From Pratylenchus scribneri (Eukaryota; Nematoda; Chromadorea; Rhabditida; Pratylenchidae), in contig JAQSEB010000138.1 of NCBI GenBank assembly GCA_030063045.1, positions 930,001-994,000 of the forward strand: a stretch of DNA of 64,000 bases, in the 5' to 3' direction. Numbering within the stretch: position 1 is the stretch's first letter; every line of letters starts with the position of its first letter. Below, piece by piece: positions 11,081 through 23,599 of this stretch. The notes below the pieces were generated by a model. The model ran no database searches, was not told the DNA's origin, and saw only the letters and a list, made by a program, of their open reading frames with translations. The translations under genes and the position numbers were made by a program.

Positions 11081-12240
11081 TTTAAAATTGTAAATTTCAG
11101 AATGTCCGGAAATTCAATTTTTAATTTTTTTAGCATTATTTTGTATGCGTTTATAGCAGCTTTTTAATCTGGATTTTAATTTCATTCTAATCGGTTATCT
11201 AACGAATTTAAAAGAAAAATTTTATAAGTTCAACATTTTTTTGTTCGTAATTTTTAATTATTAAATTGACAATAAATTAAAAAAATTTCAAAAATATCTT
11301 CGTAAATTTACCATAAAAATGCGATGGACATTTGTAGGGGATTATTTATGAACATTCCGTCAAAATACAAAGTTAAAAATTTTTCAATATTTTATTCCTC
11401 GTTTTAATAGCTAAAATATTCCCTCGAGGGTTTAAAGCGTGTGTGGATTTTGGACTGAATCAAAAATTTATATTTTATTTTTAGTTTTTTTATTTCTTTT
11501 TAGTATTTTGCTGAATCTTCTCGTTCCTTATTCTGATTTTGTTTTCGTTTTTGATCGGTTATATGAAGAATTTAAGATTAAAAATATTATGAGTTTTACA
11601 TCTTTTGTTAAATTTTTTAAATATTTAATTATATTAATAAATATCAAAAAATATCGTACTTATCGGTTATCCTCCAGCAGAAGACCAGATTTTCCCCTCA
11701 AAATTACCCAAGTTACACACTGTTTTACAATAAAATAAGAATCTCAAAAATTTTTACTAATCTGTTCCTGGAAAATAACAAAAGTACCAAAAATGTGATC
11801 TCATTCTGACCGACCACAAAATTTTTTATTTTATTATTTTTTTTTAAAATTATTTTAGCATTTCGGATGCTTCGTCATTTTCATTTTTGATCGAATTTAT
11901 ATGAAAATTTAAAAAAAAATTTAATGGGTTCAATTTTATCAAAGAATTTTTAATATTTAATTAAATAAACCATTAATAAATTTCTAAATTTTCGAAAATG
12001 TCTTCTGTCGACGCCATATATTTTATTTTTAAATTTTTCTAGCATTTATTCTGTTTCTTTCGAATGTTTAAATCTGATTTTTAATTCATTTTTAATTGTT
12101 TTATGTAGAATTTAAAAAGGAATAATATTATGAGTTGAACATTTTTTCGAAGATTTTTTTACTTGTTTAGTTATCGTCCCCCTTTTCTCGGAGAAATTTT
12201 TAAATTAATTATAAATTGAATAAAATTCCCATAAAATAAA
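11080..12240 (+). repeat. Family A units and partial exon B relic
   Basis: No gene. Units with anchors near 11134, 11500, 11860 and 12043. The last matches the 10100-10440 stretch, including the odd TTTAGTTATCGTCCCCCTTT tail. A terminal piece of exon B lies at 11308-11368 on the minus strand. Confidence 0.5.
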
Positions 12241-14305
12241 ATAATAAAAAAATTAAAAAATGCATTGATTTAATGAAAAAATTTTTAATAGTAATGCAAA
12301 GAATGATGTTTAGAATCCGAATCAGCGTCTATTTGAGAAGTAATTTTCATAGAAATTTTTATTTAAAATAAAATTTTATTATTGGAAAAATTCAACTTAT
12401 AAAATTTCATTTTTAAAGTTTCTTAAATCAGAAAAACAATTGGAAACCAACAAAAATTGATATTTAAAATTTTTTAATAAAAATTAAAAAGGCAAGAAAA
12501 TCTCTCAATCAAATAGAAAAAAATTAAAAAAATTTAAAGGGAAAAAGCAACTCATAAATTTTTCAAATCAAAAATGTCTAAAACAAAAAAAAAAGTGCTA
12601 AAATCATTTATAGAAAGCCCGAAGTGTAAAAACAAAAAATTATAAAGTTAAATAATTAAATTATTAAAACAAGAAAATCACTCCTGGCAATCAAATTGAA
12701 AAAGAAGTTAAAAAAAATTTAATTAATAGGAAAATGCAGCTCATAAAATTTTGTGTTTAGAAATGTAATAAAGCAGAAAAATTAATGTTAAAAACATTTA
12801 AAAGGAATCACTAAGCGAGCAAAAAATTATAAAATAAATAATTAAAATAAAATAATGCATTGAATAATAATGAAAACATTTTTTTAATTTTTAAAAGTAC
12901 ATCATTTATTCAAATAGAAAAAAAAGATGAAAATTTAATTATAATTATGGAAAAATGCAACTCATAAAATTTGTTATTTTAAAATTTCATTAATCACAAA
13001 ATATAATTGCAAAAAATCATTTATAAAAAACGTTTTTAGCACTGCAAAAAATTATAAAAATAATTTTTAAATATTTTTGAATAAAATTCAATGAAATAAA
13101 AATTACCTTTCCATCCCATCCGTTTGGGCATTCATATTGCGGCTGCCTATGTTCATTCCAGCTTCAAGCTTGCCCAATCCGAGCTTTCAACCGCCCATCA
13201 AAATTAATGGATTGAATAAATCTTAGATTTTAATTTGGGAATTAATTTTAAATAAAAATTTTAAAAATGCATTTTATAAAAAATGAAAACATTTTTATTT
13301 TGTATATTAAAAAGTAATACCATCTCCCAATCAAATAGAAAAAAATTTTAATTTAATCATAATTATGGAAAAATGCAACTCATAAAATTTCCAATATTTT
13401 AATTTCGTAATTTCAAAAATAATGATAATAAAGAAATTATTTCTAAAAAAACATCAAATTGCAACAAAAAATTTATTAAAAATAAAAATAATTTTTGAAT
13501 AATCCACTCATCAAAATCATCGTTGGAATAAATCTTTTATTTTAATTGAAATTAATTTTAATGAATAATTGTATTAAATGAAAAATTTTAAATTCCATGA
13601 ATTTATATATTAATGTTATCAAAATGTTTTCAATCGAGAGAAAAATTTTATGAGACCATTTTTTGTCAGAAATTTTTTAACTATAAATTGTATAATTCAA
13701 ATTGACTGGAAATTTAATTTTTTTTTAAATTTTTAATTTTTTAGCATTATTTTGGATATCCTGCTGGAGCCTTTTTTAATCTGGATTTTAATATCATTTT
13801 TAATCAGTTATCTAAAGAATTTAAAAGAAAAATTTTATGAGTTCAACATTTTTTTATCCAAAAATTTTAATTATTAAATTTATCAATAAATTTAATAAAA
13901 TTCAAAAAATGTTTTCTTAAATTTATCCTAGAAATGCGATGGACATTTGTAGAGGATTATTTATGCCCACTCCGTCCAAATATATTTGTTCAAATTGTTT
14001 CTCCTCTCCTCCGCATTTTTAAATAAATTATAAATTGAATAAAATTCTAAAAATATCCTGAAATTTAAAAATTTTATTTTTCAAAATTTTTTAGCTTTTT
14101 GATGCGCTATTCGTTTTTTATTATATCAGATTTTATTTCTTTTTTGATCCATTTTATATGTAGAATTAAGAAATAAAAATTTATGAATTCAACATTTTTA
14201 ACGGAGAAATTTTAAATGAACTAAAAATTAATAAAATTATTTTAAAATTTTTATTTAATTTTTTTGATTATTTAACATTTGCGATTCGACGCAGCTATAT
14301 TTTTT
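12240..14305. repeat. Direct segmental duplication, right copy
   Basis: Second copy of 7490-9565. It carries the same exon A start fragment (12295-12345), exon X (13108-13203) and exon B 3' half (13928-14012). Similarity ends near 14300, just after the core GCGATTCGACGCAGCTAT; the left copy has GCTATTCGACGCAGCTAC there. Confidence 0.8.
13108..13203 (-). pseudogene. Carboxylesterase exon X, degraded duplicate
   Basis: Same defects as the copy at 8373-8468, so the exon was already broken when the 2-kb segment duplicated. The donor (CTTTCC against GTAATTTTT on the minus strand) is intact. Confidence 0.5.
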
Positions 14306-16490
14306 TATTTTATTTTTTTTAGTATTTAATTGAAGGTTTTTGTTTATTATTTGATATAATTTCATTTTGATCGATGTTATATGAAAATTAAAAAAGAAAA
14401 ATATTATTTGTGTTCCTTATAGAATTTTTAATATTTAATTAAATTATTCATAAATTAATAAAACTCAAAAAAAATGCTCCCTTGTTGACCCCAAAAATTT
14501 TTATTTTAATTTTTAACATTTAACCTGTGGTCTTTGCTTTTTTTAATCTGAATTTATTTAATTTTTGACGATTTTATGTAGTATTTAAAAAGAAAAATTT
14601 ATGAGTTCAAAATTTTTGGGGGAAATTTGTAAATTAATTTTAAATTGAATAAAATTCCGATAAGTAATATCGGGTAATTTAAAATTTACTTTATTTTTCT
14701 AATTATTTTAAGAGTCCGGAACCGGGCCGGGCCTGGAAAAACACGGCGATTTTTGGACCATTTTTTTGTGCCCGGAATCCGGCACATTTTAAAATACAAC
14801 CGGGCCCGGAAGCCGGCCCAGCAATTTTTTTGTAATTTTACGAAAACCGGCCAAAACCGGCTTTTTTTGCCGGGCCCGGGTAATTTTTTCTGAAAGAAAA
14901 AAATCCGGAACCGGGCCCGGAAATTTTGAAATTCCAGAATTATTTTTGAGCCCTCTCTCCGCTTTTTTAAAAATTTGATTTTATTTCATTTTTGATCCAT
15001 TTTATATGAAAGTTAAAAAAGTAAAAATATTATGAGTTCAACATTTTTTTTAGTTTTTTTAATAATATTTAATAAATAAGCCATAAATAAACTTTAAAAA
15101 AACAAAAAAAATACTCTGCTGACCTTAATTTTTTTATTTTTTTTTAACATTTTGACTTTGGTTAATACTGATTCTTAATTTAAATTTAAATTATTATTAT
15201 GTATTTTTAACATTTTTTGAAGAACGATAAAATCATTATTTCATTTTTGATACTTGTTAAGAGGAAAAATTTTATGAGTTCAACATTGTTGGCGGAGAAA
15301 TTTTTAAATTAGTTAAAATTGAATAATGTTCTAAAAATATCCGGATTCCGGAAATTTAAAATTTTTTATATTTTTTTCTGATTTTACTTTTTCATAAAAT
15401 GTCCAGCATAAATTTAAAATTTTTATTTTTTTTTATATTTTAAATATTATGAATGATTCTGCGATTTCTTTAATCTGGATTTTATTTCATTTTTGATCGG
15501 TTATTTAAAGAATTTAAAAGAAAAATTTTATGAGTTATATTTCCAATAAAAATAAAAAAATTAATTAAAAATTAATATTGATTGAATAAAAAAGAGAAAA
15601 TGTCTACATTTTTGAATAAAAAGCACAGCAAAATCTATCAAAAAAATAAAAAAAATTAATTAATGGAAAATGCAACTCATAAAATTTTCAGTATAGAATT
15701 TCATAAAATCAAAAAATATACGATTATAATTTAAAACGAATCATATTCGCACACAAAAACAAAATTATAAAAATAAAATAATTAAAAATGTTAAAAAATA
15801 AATGGATTACAAAAAAATTTTTTTAAAGAAATGCAAAAAATATGAGTTCATTCATATCTGAGTCAGCGCCAGCAGAGGAATTTTTTAAAGAAATTTTTTA
15901 TAATTATTAGAAAAATTCAACTTATAGAAAAATTCAACTGATAAAATATTTATTTAAAAATTTTTAAATCAGAAAATTATTTGCAAATAAACAATAAAAA
16001 TCAAAAAAAAGCATTCAATAAAATGAGAATTTAAAATTTTTGAATAAAAATAAAAAAATGTTCAAGGAAATTTCTCATTCAAATAGTATAAAAAATTTAA
16101 TTAATGCGAAATGCAACTCATAAAATTTTCACTTCAAAAATTTAATAAATTTGAAAATTTGTGCAGAAATTTTATAATCGTTAAGTTCCAACAAACAATT
16201 ATAAAATAAAATAAAAATGCATTGAATGAAAATGAAAAATTTTTTATAAATTATTTTATATGTTAACCATCTCTCAATCAAATTTCAAAATATGAAAAAA
16301 TAAATTTATTTATAATTACGGAAAAATGCAACTCATAAAATTAACAGATTTTTAATTTAATAAATCACAAAAATAATTGCAAAGAGTCATTTATAAAACA
16401 AAAAAAATTCAAACAAAAAATTATAAAAATAAAATAATTTTTTAAAAAGTTTTTCTAATAAATTAAAAAATTGAATGAAATAAAAATTAC
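14305..16490 (+). repeat. Family A units, then family B units
   Basis: No gene. Family A units lie near 14327, 14517, 15140, 15210 and 15440; family B units from about 15540, with an exon A start fragment at 15840-15880 on the minus strand. A GC-rich insert at 14711-14925 is listed separately. Confidence 0.5.
14711..14925. mobile_element. GC-rich insert built from CCGGGCCCGG-type motifs
   Basis: About 215 bases with repeated palindromic CCGG/GGCC runs (CCGGAACCGGGCC at both ends, CCGGGCCCGG inside), sitting in AT-rich DNA. It interrupts a family A unit: the same arm is uninterrupted at 4230-4250 and 62815-62835 (CTAATTATTTTAATATTTTG-like). I see no coding frame and no clear target duplication, so it is probably a small nonautonomous element. 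Confidence 0.5.
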
Positions 16491-16554
16491 CTTTCCATCC
16501 CATCCATTTGGTCAATTGGAAGCCATTCAACGGCAATTCTGGTCGATGGCAAAG
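16491..16554 (-). pseudogene. Exon E / exon X deletion chimera
   Basis: The minus strand starts as exon E (CTTTGCCATCGACCAGAATT to GGCTTCCAATTGA) and then switches to the end of exon X (CCAAATGGATGGGATGGAAAG) with its donor. The two exons come from opposite ends of the gene, so a deletion or unequal exchange between neighbouring copies explains the join. The junction lies near 16510-16512. Confidence 0.65.
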
Positions 16555-17413
16555 CTAAAAATTGTGAGGGAATTTATGATATTTAAAAATGGAATTCTAT
16601 TTAATTTGAATTAATTATATAAATTGAAAAACAAATTTTTAAAATGGAAATTTAAAATTTTTATTATATTTTTTGATTTTTTTTATCATTTTGTTTTTGC
16701 CTAGACATCCTCCCATCTTTTAAATTAAATTTTAATTCATTTTTGATCGTTTATGAAAAATTTAAAAATAAAAAACTTTATGAGTTCAACATTTTTTGTC
16801 AAAAATTCTTAATTAATAAATTTTTCAAAAAATTGTCCCCTACTAATAAAAAAATTTTCTATTTAGAGATAATAGTTTTTAGATAATTTTTTTTAATAAT
16901 TTAAGGATAATTTAAATAAATAATTAATTAAAATTACTCTGTTAAAAAAGTTGAACTCATAAAATTTTATTTTATAATCCACAATATATAGATTAAAAAT
17001 TAAAAAAATTAGAATAAAAACGACCAAAGCTGAATCCAAAATGATAAAAAATTATATTTGAAAAAATGTATATTTATTTTTTTTTCTAAAGTTTTTAAAA
17101 AATTAAAAAATAATTTTTTCCTTTTTAAATATTTAAAAACTTATTTTTTGAAAATTTCCATCAAAAAAATTATATTGATTTTGGGTTGATCCCTACTTTT
17201 TTATTTATTTTTTGTTTTTTCGCATTTTATTTGAACAAAATCTGCCTCTTTTTAATTTAATTTTATTTCATTTTGACGATTATATGAAGAATTTTAAAAG
17301 AAAAAATTTTATGAGTTCAACATTTTTTATTCAAAAGTCAAAGAAAATTATTATATTTTAAATAAATTGACCATAAATTTAAAAAATATCAAAAAATTCT
17401 TTGTTAAATTTAC

Positions 17414-17567
17414 CATAAAAATGCGATGGATTTGTAGGGACCATTTCGTCCAAATACATTTGTTCTCATTGTTTTTTCCTCTCCTCCGCCATTGTCGCTC
17501 CAATTAGGTCCATCAGCAATGTAAATTCGCATATATTTTCGCAATGACATTAAATCCGATTGATGCA
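17414..17567 (-). pseudogene. Carboxylesterase exon B, broken
   Basis: Recognisable by the minus-strand TACATTGCTGATGG and GACAATGGCGGAGGAGAGG strings. Relative to open copies it has an extra base in the GGGACG region (TGGAGCGAC), a TGT to TGA stop, a small deletion near the end, and loss of the first ~14 bases together with the AG acceptor. Confidence 0.7.
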
Positions 17568-17675
17568 ATTTTTGGAAATTTATTTAAATTTTTTTTTAAA
17601 AAGACTTTAAAAATAAATAAATTATTAAATATAGTAATTTTAAATAATTATTTAAATTTAAGGCAATTCTCTCAC

Positions 17676-17920
17676 CAAAAAGCAATGCCTCGAATTCGGT
17701 GCCACCAATGATCACCTCCAATTTTGGACCATTCCCTTGGTTAATTCGACGCCTCAATTCGGCTACTGGTGCCGGAATCAATTCACCATCTACCACCGGG
17801 CAAAATTCCAATCCTTTCGATATAGATTGAAGGCGGATTTTCCGATGAGCGGTGCTGCCCTTTTTTGGGCTGGCATTGAACGAAGAAATGCCTACAACCA
17901 ATCCAAATCGGAATCAGCAC
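17676..17920 (-). pseudogene. Carboxylesterase exon A, one stop and one frameshift
   Basis: Minus-strand exon A, with acceptor AAAATAG and donor TTTTTG|GTGAGA. It encodes the FCPVVDGELIPAPVAELRRR then GPKLEVIIGGTEFEALLF part of a carboxylesterase, equivalent to the family's PVVDGxxxP...GxTxxEGxxF region. It is 245 bases instead of 246: one base is missing in the run before GGATTGGAA, and a TAG replaces a sense codon near the start (LDWL-stop-AFLRSMPAQK). The frameshift lies in the same few bases as in the 41.5-kb copy. Exon B follows at the expected side. Confidence 0.75.
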
Positions 17921-17939
17921 CTATTTTAGGAGAATAATT

Positions 17940-20900
17940 ATTTTAAAGAAATTTAAAAAAACTCATATTTTTTCTTTTTAAATTCTTCATTTACCTAGAT
18001 CAAAAATTCAGTTAATTTGAAAAGTATTCTCTGACCCAAAAATTTTGAACTCAAAAAATGTTTTTTTTTAATTCGCCATAAAAACATTCAAAAATGATTT
18101 AAAATTAGAATAAAAAGGGAGACCACTCATTAAATGTTAAAAAAAAATAAAAAATTTTGATATTATAGGGATTGCTTTTCTTTAGAAATTTATTAAATTT
18201 ATAATTTATGGTTAATTTTTTTTAATTAAATATTTAAAATTTTCTGACATAAAAAATACTGAATTTATAATATTTTTTCTTTTTTATTTCTTCTTATCAC
18301 ATATCAATAATTAAATATTTCAGAATAAAAAAAACCGAAGGACCATTCAAATGTTAAAAAAAAAATCAAAAAATAAAATAAAAAAATTTAAATTTCCTTA
18401 CATTTTTTGGAATTTTTTAATACTAATAAATAAAATTCTATGACAAAAATTTTAAACTCATAATTTTTTTCCTTTCTAAATTTTTCATAACCGACTAAAA
18501 ATAAAATAAAATTCAAATTAAGAGACTATCACAGTTTTCAAAATTTAAAAAAAAAAAAAAGAAAATTAAAAGTAAAAATTTTAACATTTTGGATATTTTT
18601 GCAATATTTATTCAATTTAAAAATTTCTTATACATGAAATGTTTCTTTTCAAATTCTTCAAAAGAGGCCAGCGCAAGCGCAGACATTCACAAAAGATAAA
18701 AGTTTTTTTTTGTCTCACAAAATCGTTGCTTAGATAAATAGGAGAAATGATTGAGTAAGAAAATTTGGTGCAAAAAAGCCAATTTGGGGAGGGACAAAAA
18801 AATTTGTGTATTCCAAAATGATAAAAAATCAAAAAAAAATAAAAATTTTATTTTGTAATCCGAATATTTTTGGAATTTTATTCAAATTATATTTAATTTA
18901 AAATTTCTCGGAGAAAGAAGGGGAGCAAACCAAACAAGTAAAAAAATTATCTTCGCAAAAAATGTTCAACTCATAATAATTTTCCTTTTTAAATTTTACA
19001 TAAAACAATTAAAAATGAAATAAAATCAGATTTAAGCTTTCAAAGTGACAAACAAAATGCTAAAAAATCAAAAATAAAATAGACAAAAAATATTTTCGGA
19101 AATTTATTGAATTTATGGTTAATTTAATTAAATATTAATAAATCTTTGATTAAAAATTTTGACCCATTAAATTTTTTTAAATTCTTCATATTATATCCAT
19201 CAAAAATGAAATAAAATCAGAATAAAAAACCAAATGACACTCAAAATGCTAAAAAATTAAAAATAAAATAAAAATTTTAGAACATTTTTGATATTAAATT
19301 AGACAGAATTTAATTAATTATTGAAAATTTCTCCCCGAAAAAATGTTGATCTCATAATATTTTCTCTTTTTAATTTCTCCATATCACCGATCATAATTGA
19401 AATAAAATAGGATTTAAAACCTCGAAAGAAATAATTAATAGTTATTTATAAATTTCTCTGACAAAAAAATATTGAACACATATAATTTTTCTTTTTAATT
19501 TCCATATAAGATCGATCAAAATGAAATAATATTAAATAATAAACAAGACAATATTCCATCAAATACTAAAAAAATTTAAAAACTAAAATAAAAAATTTTT
19601 GGGTAAACAAGAGATCACATTTTTGATACTATTAATTTATTGTTAATTTAACTATATGTAATGTATTATTAAAAATTATATGAAAGAAATTTTAAACTCA
19701 TAAAATCTTTATTTCTTAATTCTTCATATAATAGATCAAAAAAGAAATTAAACCCAAATTAAAAGTAGCTTCTTCGAATACCAAATGTTAACCAATAAAT
19801 TAAATAAAATTTTAAATTTCCGAAAATTTTTGTAATTTTATTAATTTATATTCATTTAAAAATTTCTCAGTTAAAAATGATGAACTCATATATTTTTATT
19901 TTTTAATTCTCATATAAAATGGATCAAAAATGATATAAAATCAGATTTAATAAAAACGAGCGGGAACAAAAAAATGCTAAAAAATTTTTGAAAAAATAAA
20001 AATCTTAAATTTCAGAATATTTTTGGAATTTTATTCAATTTATAATTTATTTAAAAATTCTTCCACAAAAAATTGAACTGATAAAATTTTTTTTATTAAA
20101 TTCTGCATAAAACGATCAAAAATGAAATAAAATCCAAATTAAAGGCAGCATGGACAAAATCGAAAATGTTAAAAAAAATAAATTTCCTGACATTTTTGAA
20201 ATTTTATTATTTAAAAATTTCTCTGACCAATAATTACGATCTCATAATTTATTTTTTAAATTTCATATAAATGGATCAAAAACGAAATAAAATCATTAAA
20301 AAAAAGGCTGCATCAAAAATGATAAAATAAAAAAAATTGTATTAGTAGGGAGGGGACATTTTTGATATTTTTTTAAGAAATATTTTATTAATTTAAGCTT
20401 AATTTGTTATATATATTTGAAATTCTTTGGCAAAAATGTAGAAGTCATAATATTTTTTCTTTTTAATTTCCATATAATATGAATCAAAAATGAAATAAAA
20501 CGTTTTTGGAATTATATTGATTTATTATATATAATTAAATAATTAATAAAATTTTCTTTGACAAAAAAAAGTTGAACTCATAATATTTTTAATTTCAAAT
20601 TCTTCATATAACCGATGAAAGACTAAATAAAATTAGAATAAAAAGGCGTACGCGGCAATCAACTAAATAAAAAAAATTTATATTTATATGATCAAAAATG
20701 AAACAAAATTCAAATTAAAAGTAGCCAGCGCCGATTTCAAAATGCTAAAAAACAAAAAAATAAAATAAAAATTTTTAATTTCCAGACATTTTTAGAATTT
20801 AAAAAAAATATGGGGTGAGCAGAAGACATTTTTTTAAATTTATTAAATTTATGGCTAATTTTGTATATTAATGATTCGTTGACAAAAAATTTTAAACTCA

Positions 20901-21720
20901 TAAATTTTATTTCAATTATAGCAGGAAAAAAATGAAACAAAAACAAATTAAAAGAGAAGTGTGGGGAAAAATACTAAAATATCAAAAAAAAAACAAATTT
21001 AAATTTCTGGACACTTTAGAAGTTTTATTAATTTATGATTATTAAAGTAAATAATATAAATTCTGGACAAAAAATGTCGAACTCATAATATTTTTCCTTT
21101 GAAATTCTTCATATTACCTATCAAAAATGAAATAAAGTCAAATTAAAAAGACAAAAATCAACCAAATTGTTAAAAAGTCTGAAAATAAAATAAAATTTTT
21201 AATTTCCTGAAATTTTTGATAATTTATTCAAAATATAATTAATTTAAAAATTTCTCTGACAAAAAATATTAGGTAAACTCATAATATCTTTTTTTATAAA
21301 TTCACCATATTATCGTAAAAAATAAAATCAGATTAAAAAAGAAAATGCATCAACAAAAACAGTAAATGTTAAAAAAAAAATAAAATAAAAAAATTATGGG
21401 GTGAGCAGAAGATATTTTTATAAATTTATTAAACTTATAGTTAAAGTTATAAATTAAAGATTCGTTGACAAAAATTTTAAACTTATAAAATTTTATTTCT
21501 TAATTCTTCATATAGCAGGATCAAAAATGAAACAAACAAATTAAAAGAGAATCGTGGGGTAAAAACTAAAAATTAAATTTCTGGACACTTTAGGAGTTTT
21601 ATTAATTTATGGTTATTAAAATAAATACAATAAATTCCGGACAAAAAATGTCGAACTCATAATATTTTTTCTTTATAATTTCTTCATATTACCTACCTAG
21701 GTGGAATTATTTTTTAATAA
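17940..21720 (-). repeat. Family A array, minus orientation
   Basis: No gene. Here the family A arms read on the minus strand (plus-strand strings such as AACTCATAATATTTTTCCTT and CAAAATGCTAAAAAAT). The block includes the inverted copy of 9280-11080 and a direct duplication of about 350 bases (20800-21130 and 21400-21700), recognised by GGGGTGAGCAGAAGA at both starts and TTTCTGGACACTTTAG in both. Cores here include GGTATTCGAAGAAGCTAC (minus strand, near 19775). Confidence 0.65.
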
Positions 21721-21849
21721 ATATTGTAATAAAATTGATTTAATTGGAACAATGTAGAATTAAAAGCAGAATAATAAAAAATCCAAAAAAAACATGTTCT
21801 GATTGTAAATTTTTGGATAACTTTATCAAACCATTAAAGAGGTGTAAAA

Positions 21850-22702
21850 TTATAATTTTTATAATTTTTTTGTCCATTTGACATTTTATAGAAATTTTCA
21901 GTTATTTTTGAAATTTATAAATAACAAATTTTATGAGTTATATTTTTCATAATTATAATAAATTTTTTTTTACATTTTTTCTATTTGCTTGAATGAATGA
22001 TTGATTACTTTTTAATATTCAAAAAATTTAAAAAAAAATGTTTTCATTTTTTAGTGTATTATTTTATTTTAATTATTTATTTTTTATAATTTTCTGTTCG
22101 AACATTTTAGTTCTCCTCTGTAAATTATTGTAGCATTTATTTTAATGATTTATGATATATTTCTAAACTATAAATTTTATGAGTTGCATTTTTTCATTTA
22201 ATTTTTTTTATTTGATTGAGAGATATACTTTTTTAATATTTAAAAAAAATTTCAAAAATATTTTCATTCATTGCATTTTTAAAATTTTATTTTTATAAAT
22301 TTTTTTCGTTCACATCTCTTTTTAAATGATTTTTGCACTTATTGAATAAATTTTTAAAATTTTTTTGTTTTTTGCAGCTATTTTTCTGATTAAGAAACTT
22401 TATAATTCAATATTTTATGAGTTGAAATTTGTCATTAATTATAATTTTAAAAATTTCTTTAAAAAATTACACTTCAAATAAGCATTGAATCGTATTTGGA
22501 TTCATTGTTCGCATTTCTTTTAAATAAGTTTTCTTTTTTTTTAATTTTTTGTCCAAATCTGATGAGCTTTTTTTAAATCATATTTACACATATTTTTATG
22601 ATTTATGAATTTATGATATTTCTAAAATAATTTTTTTATTTGACTTCTTTTATATATTTTAAAAATTTCTCTTATTTATTCAATGCTTTTTTATTTATAA
22701 TT
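21850..22702 (+). repeat. Family B units, flipped orientation
   Basis: No gene. Family B anchors appear as their reverse complements (TTATGAGTTGCATTTTTTC, TATAATTTTCTGTTCGAAC). The exon A start relic at 22468-22520 is therefore on the plus strand. Confidence 0.55.
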
Positions 22703-22703
22703 A

Positions 22704-23204
22704 CCGTAAATATTCTATTCGAAGCCCATGGCTTATAAATTTCATAGCCTCTCTAGGGTGGGCTTCAAATAGAGACTGGGCTTATAAATTTCAAAGAGGA
22801 AAAATGAATGAAATTTAAATTTTATTCAAACAATCCAAAACATATTTTTACTAAATTTTTTAAAATTTATATATCAGAACATGATTTTTGTGGTTCAAAA
22901 CATTTTTTAGTAAACATTTTTTATGGTTCGCAACATGTATTTCGATTAAAAATAAAAACATTTTTATGAACATGTTTTTGGAATTTAAAACATGTTTTTT
23001 TGACTAAAAACATTTTTATCAATATGTTTTTGGAATTCGCAACATGTTTTTATCATTGAAAACATGTTTATAGAATTAAAAGAATATAAAATTGGAAAAA
23101 AATTTTTGGGTTGGGCTTATAAATAGAGACTGGGCTTATAAATTTCAGAGACCCTCTAGGGTAGGCTTCTAATAGAGACTGGGCTTCTAATAGAATATTT
23201 ACGG
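22704..23204. mobile_element. TA-flanked inverted-repeat element, 501 bp
   Basis: Ends are CCGTAAATATTCTATT and its reverse complement, each flanked by TA (22702-22703 and 23205-23206). Inverted ends continue inward with GAAGCCCA and ACTGGGCTTATAAATT-type sequence. The middle has about five copies of an AACATGTTTTT motif with GGTTCGCAACATG or GGAATT spacing. No transposase frame. TA duplication suggests a Tc1/mariner-type nonautonomous element, an inference from the duplication only. Confidence 0.75.
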
Positions 23205-23269
23205 TATTTAATTTTTATAATTTAATTTTTATTTGAAATTCCAACTCGGTTTTATTTAATTTTTTCCAG

Positions 23270-23358
23270 ATATGGAAGCACGGATTGGGCAGTTGTAAAG
23301 CCCGAACGCACATAGACAGACGCAATTCTAATGGCAAAACGGCAGATGGGATGGAAAG
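23270..23358 (+). pseudogene. Carboxylesterase exon X, plus-strand copy
   Basis: Bounded by a good TTTTTTCCAG acceptor and GGAAAG|GTAATTTTT donor. The frame reads YGSTDWAVVKPERT, a TAG stop, then TDAILMAKRQMGWK, so one codon blocks it. It ends in phase 1 and the next plus-strand exon (A at 26.3 kb) starts with two bases of that codon, so the pair splices in frame. The 3-kb gap holds repeats and a GC-rich insert. Confidence 0.55.
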
Positions 23359-23599
23359 GTAATTTTTTAATTTGATAGAATTTTTCTTTTTTTAAAAAAT
23401 ATTTATTTTTTGGAGAAATTTTTTGCCTTTTTTAAATATTTTCTTTTACAATTATTTTTCTAATTTATTTCATTAAAAAATTGAAAATTTTATGAGTTTC
23501 ATTTTCTATAATTATAATTAAATTTTTAAAATTTTTTCTTACCTTTTTAATATCCAAAAAATTAAAAATGATTTCATTTTCAATGCATTTTTTAATTTA

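Noticed and set aside
11439..11738. Hydrophobic 99-codon frame
   Set aside because: It follows family A arm sequence (F-, I- and L-rich translation of AT repeats), as do most other 60-110-codon hydrophobic frames in the window.
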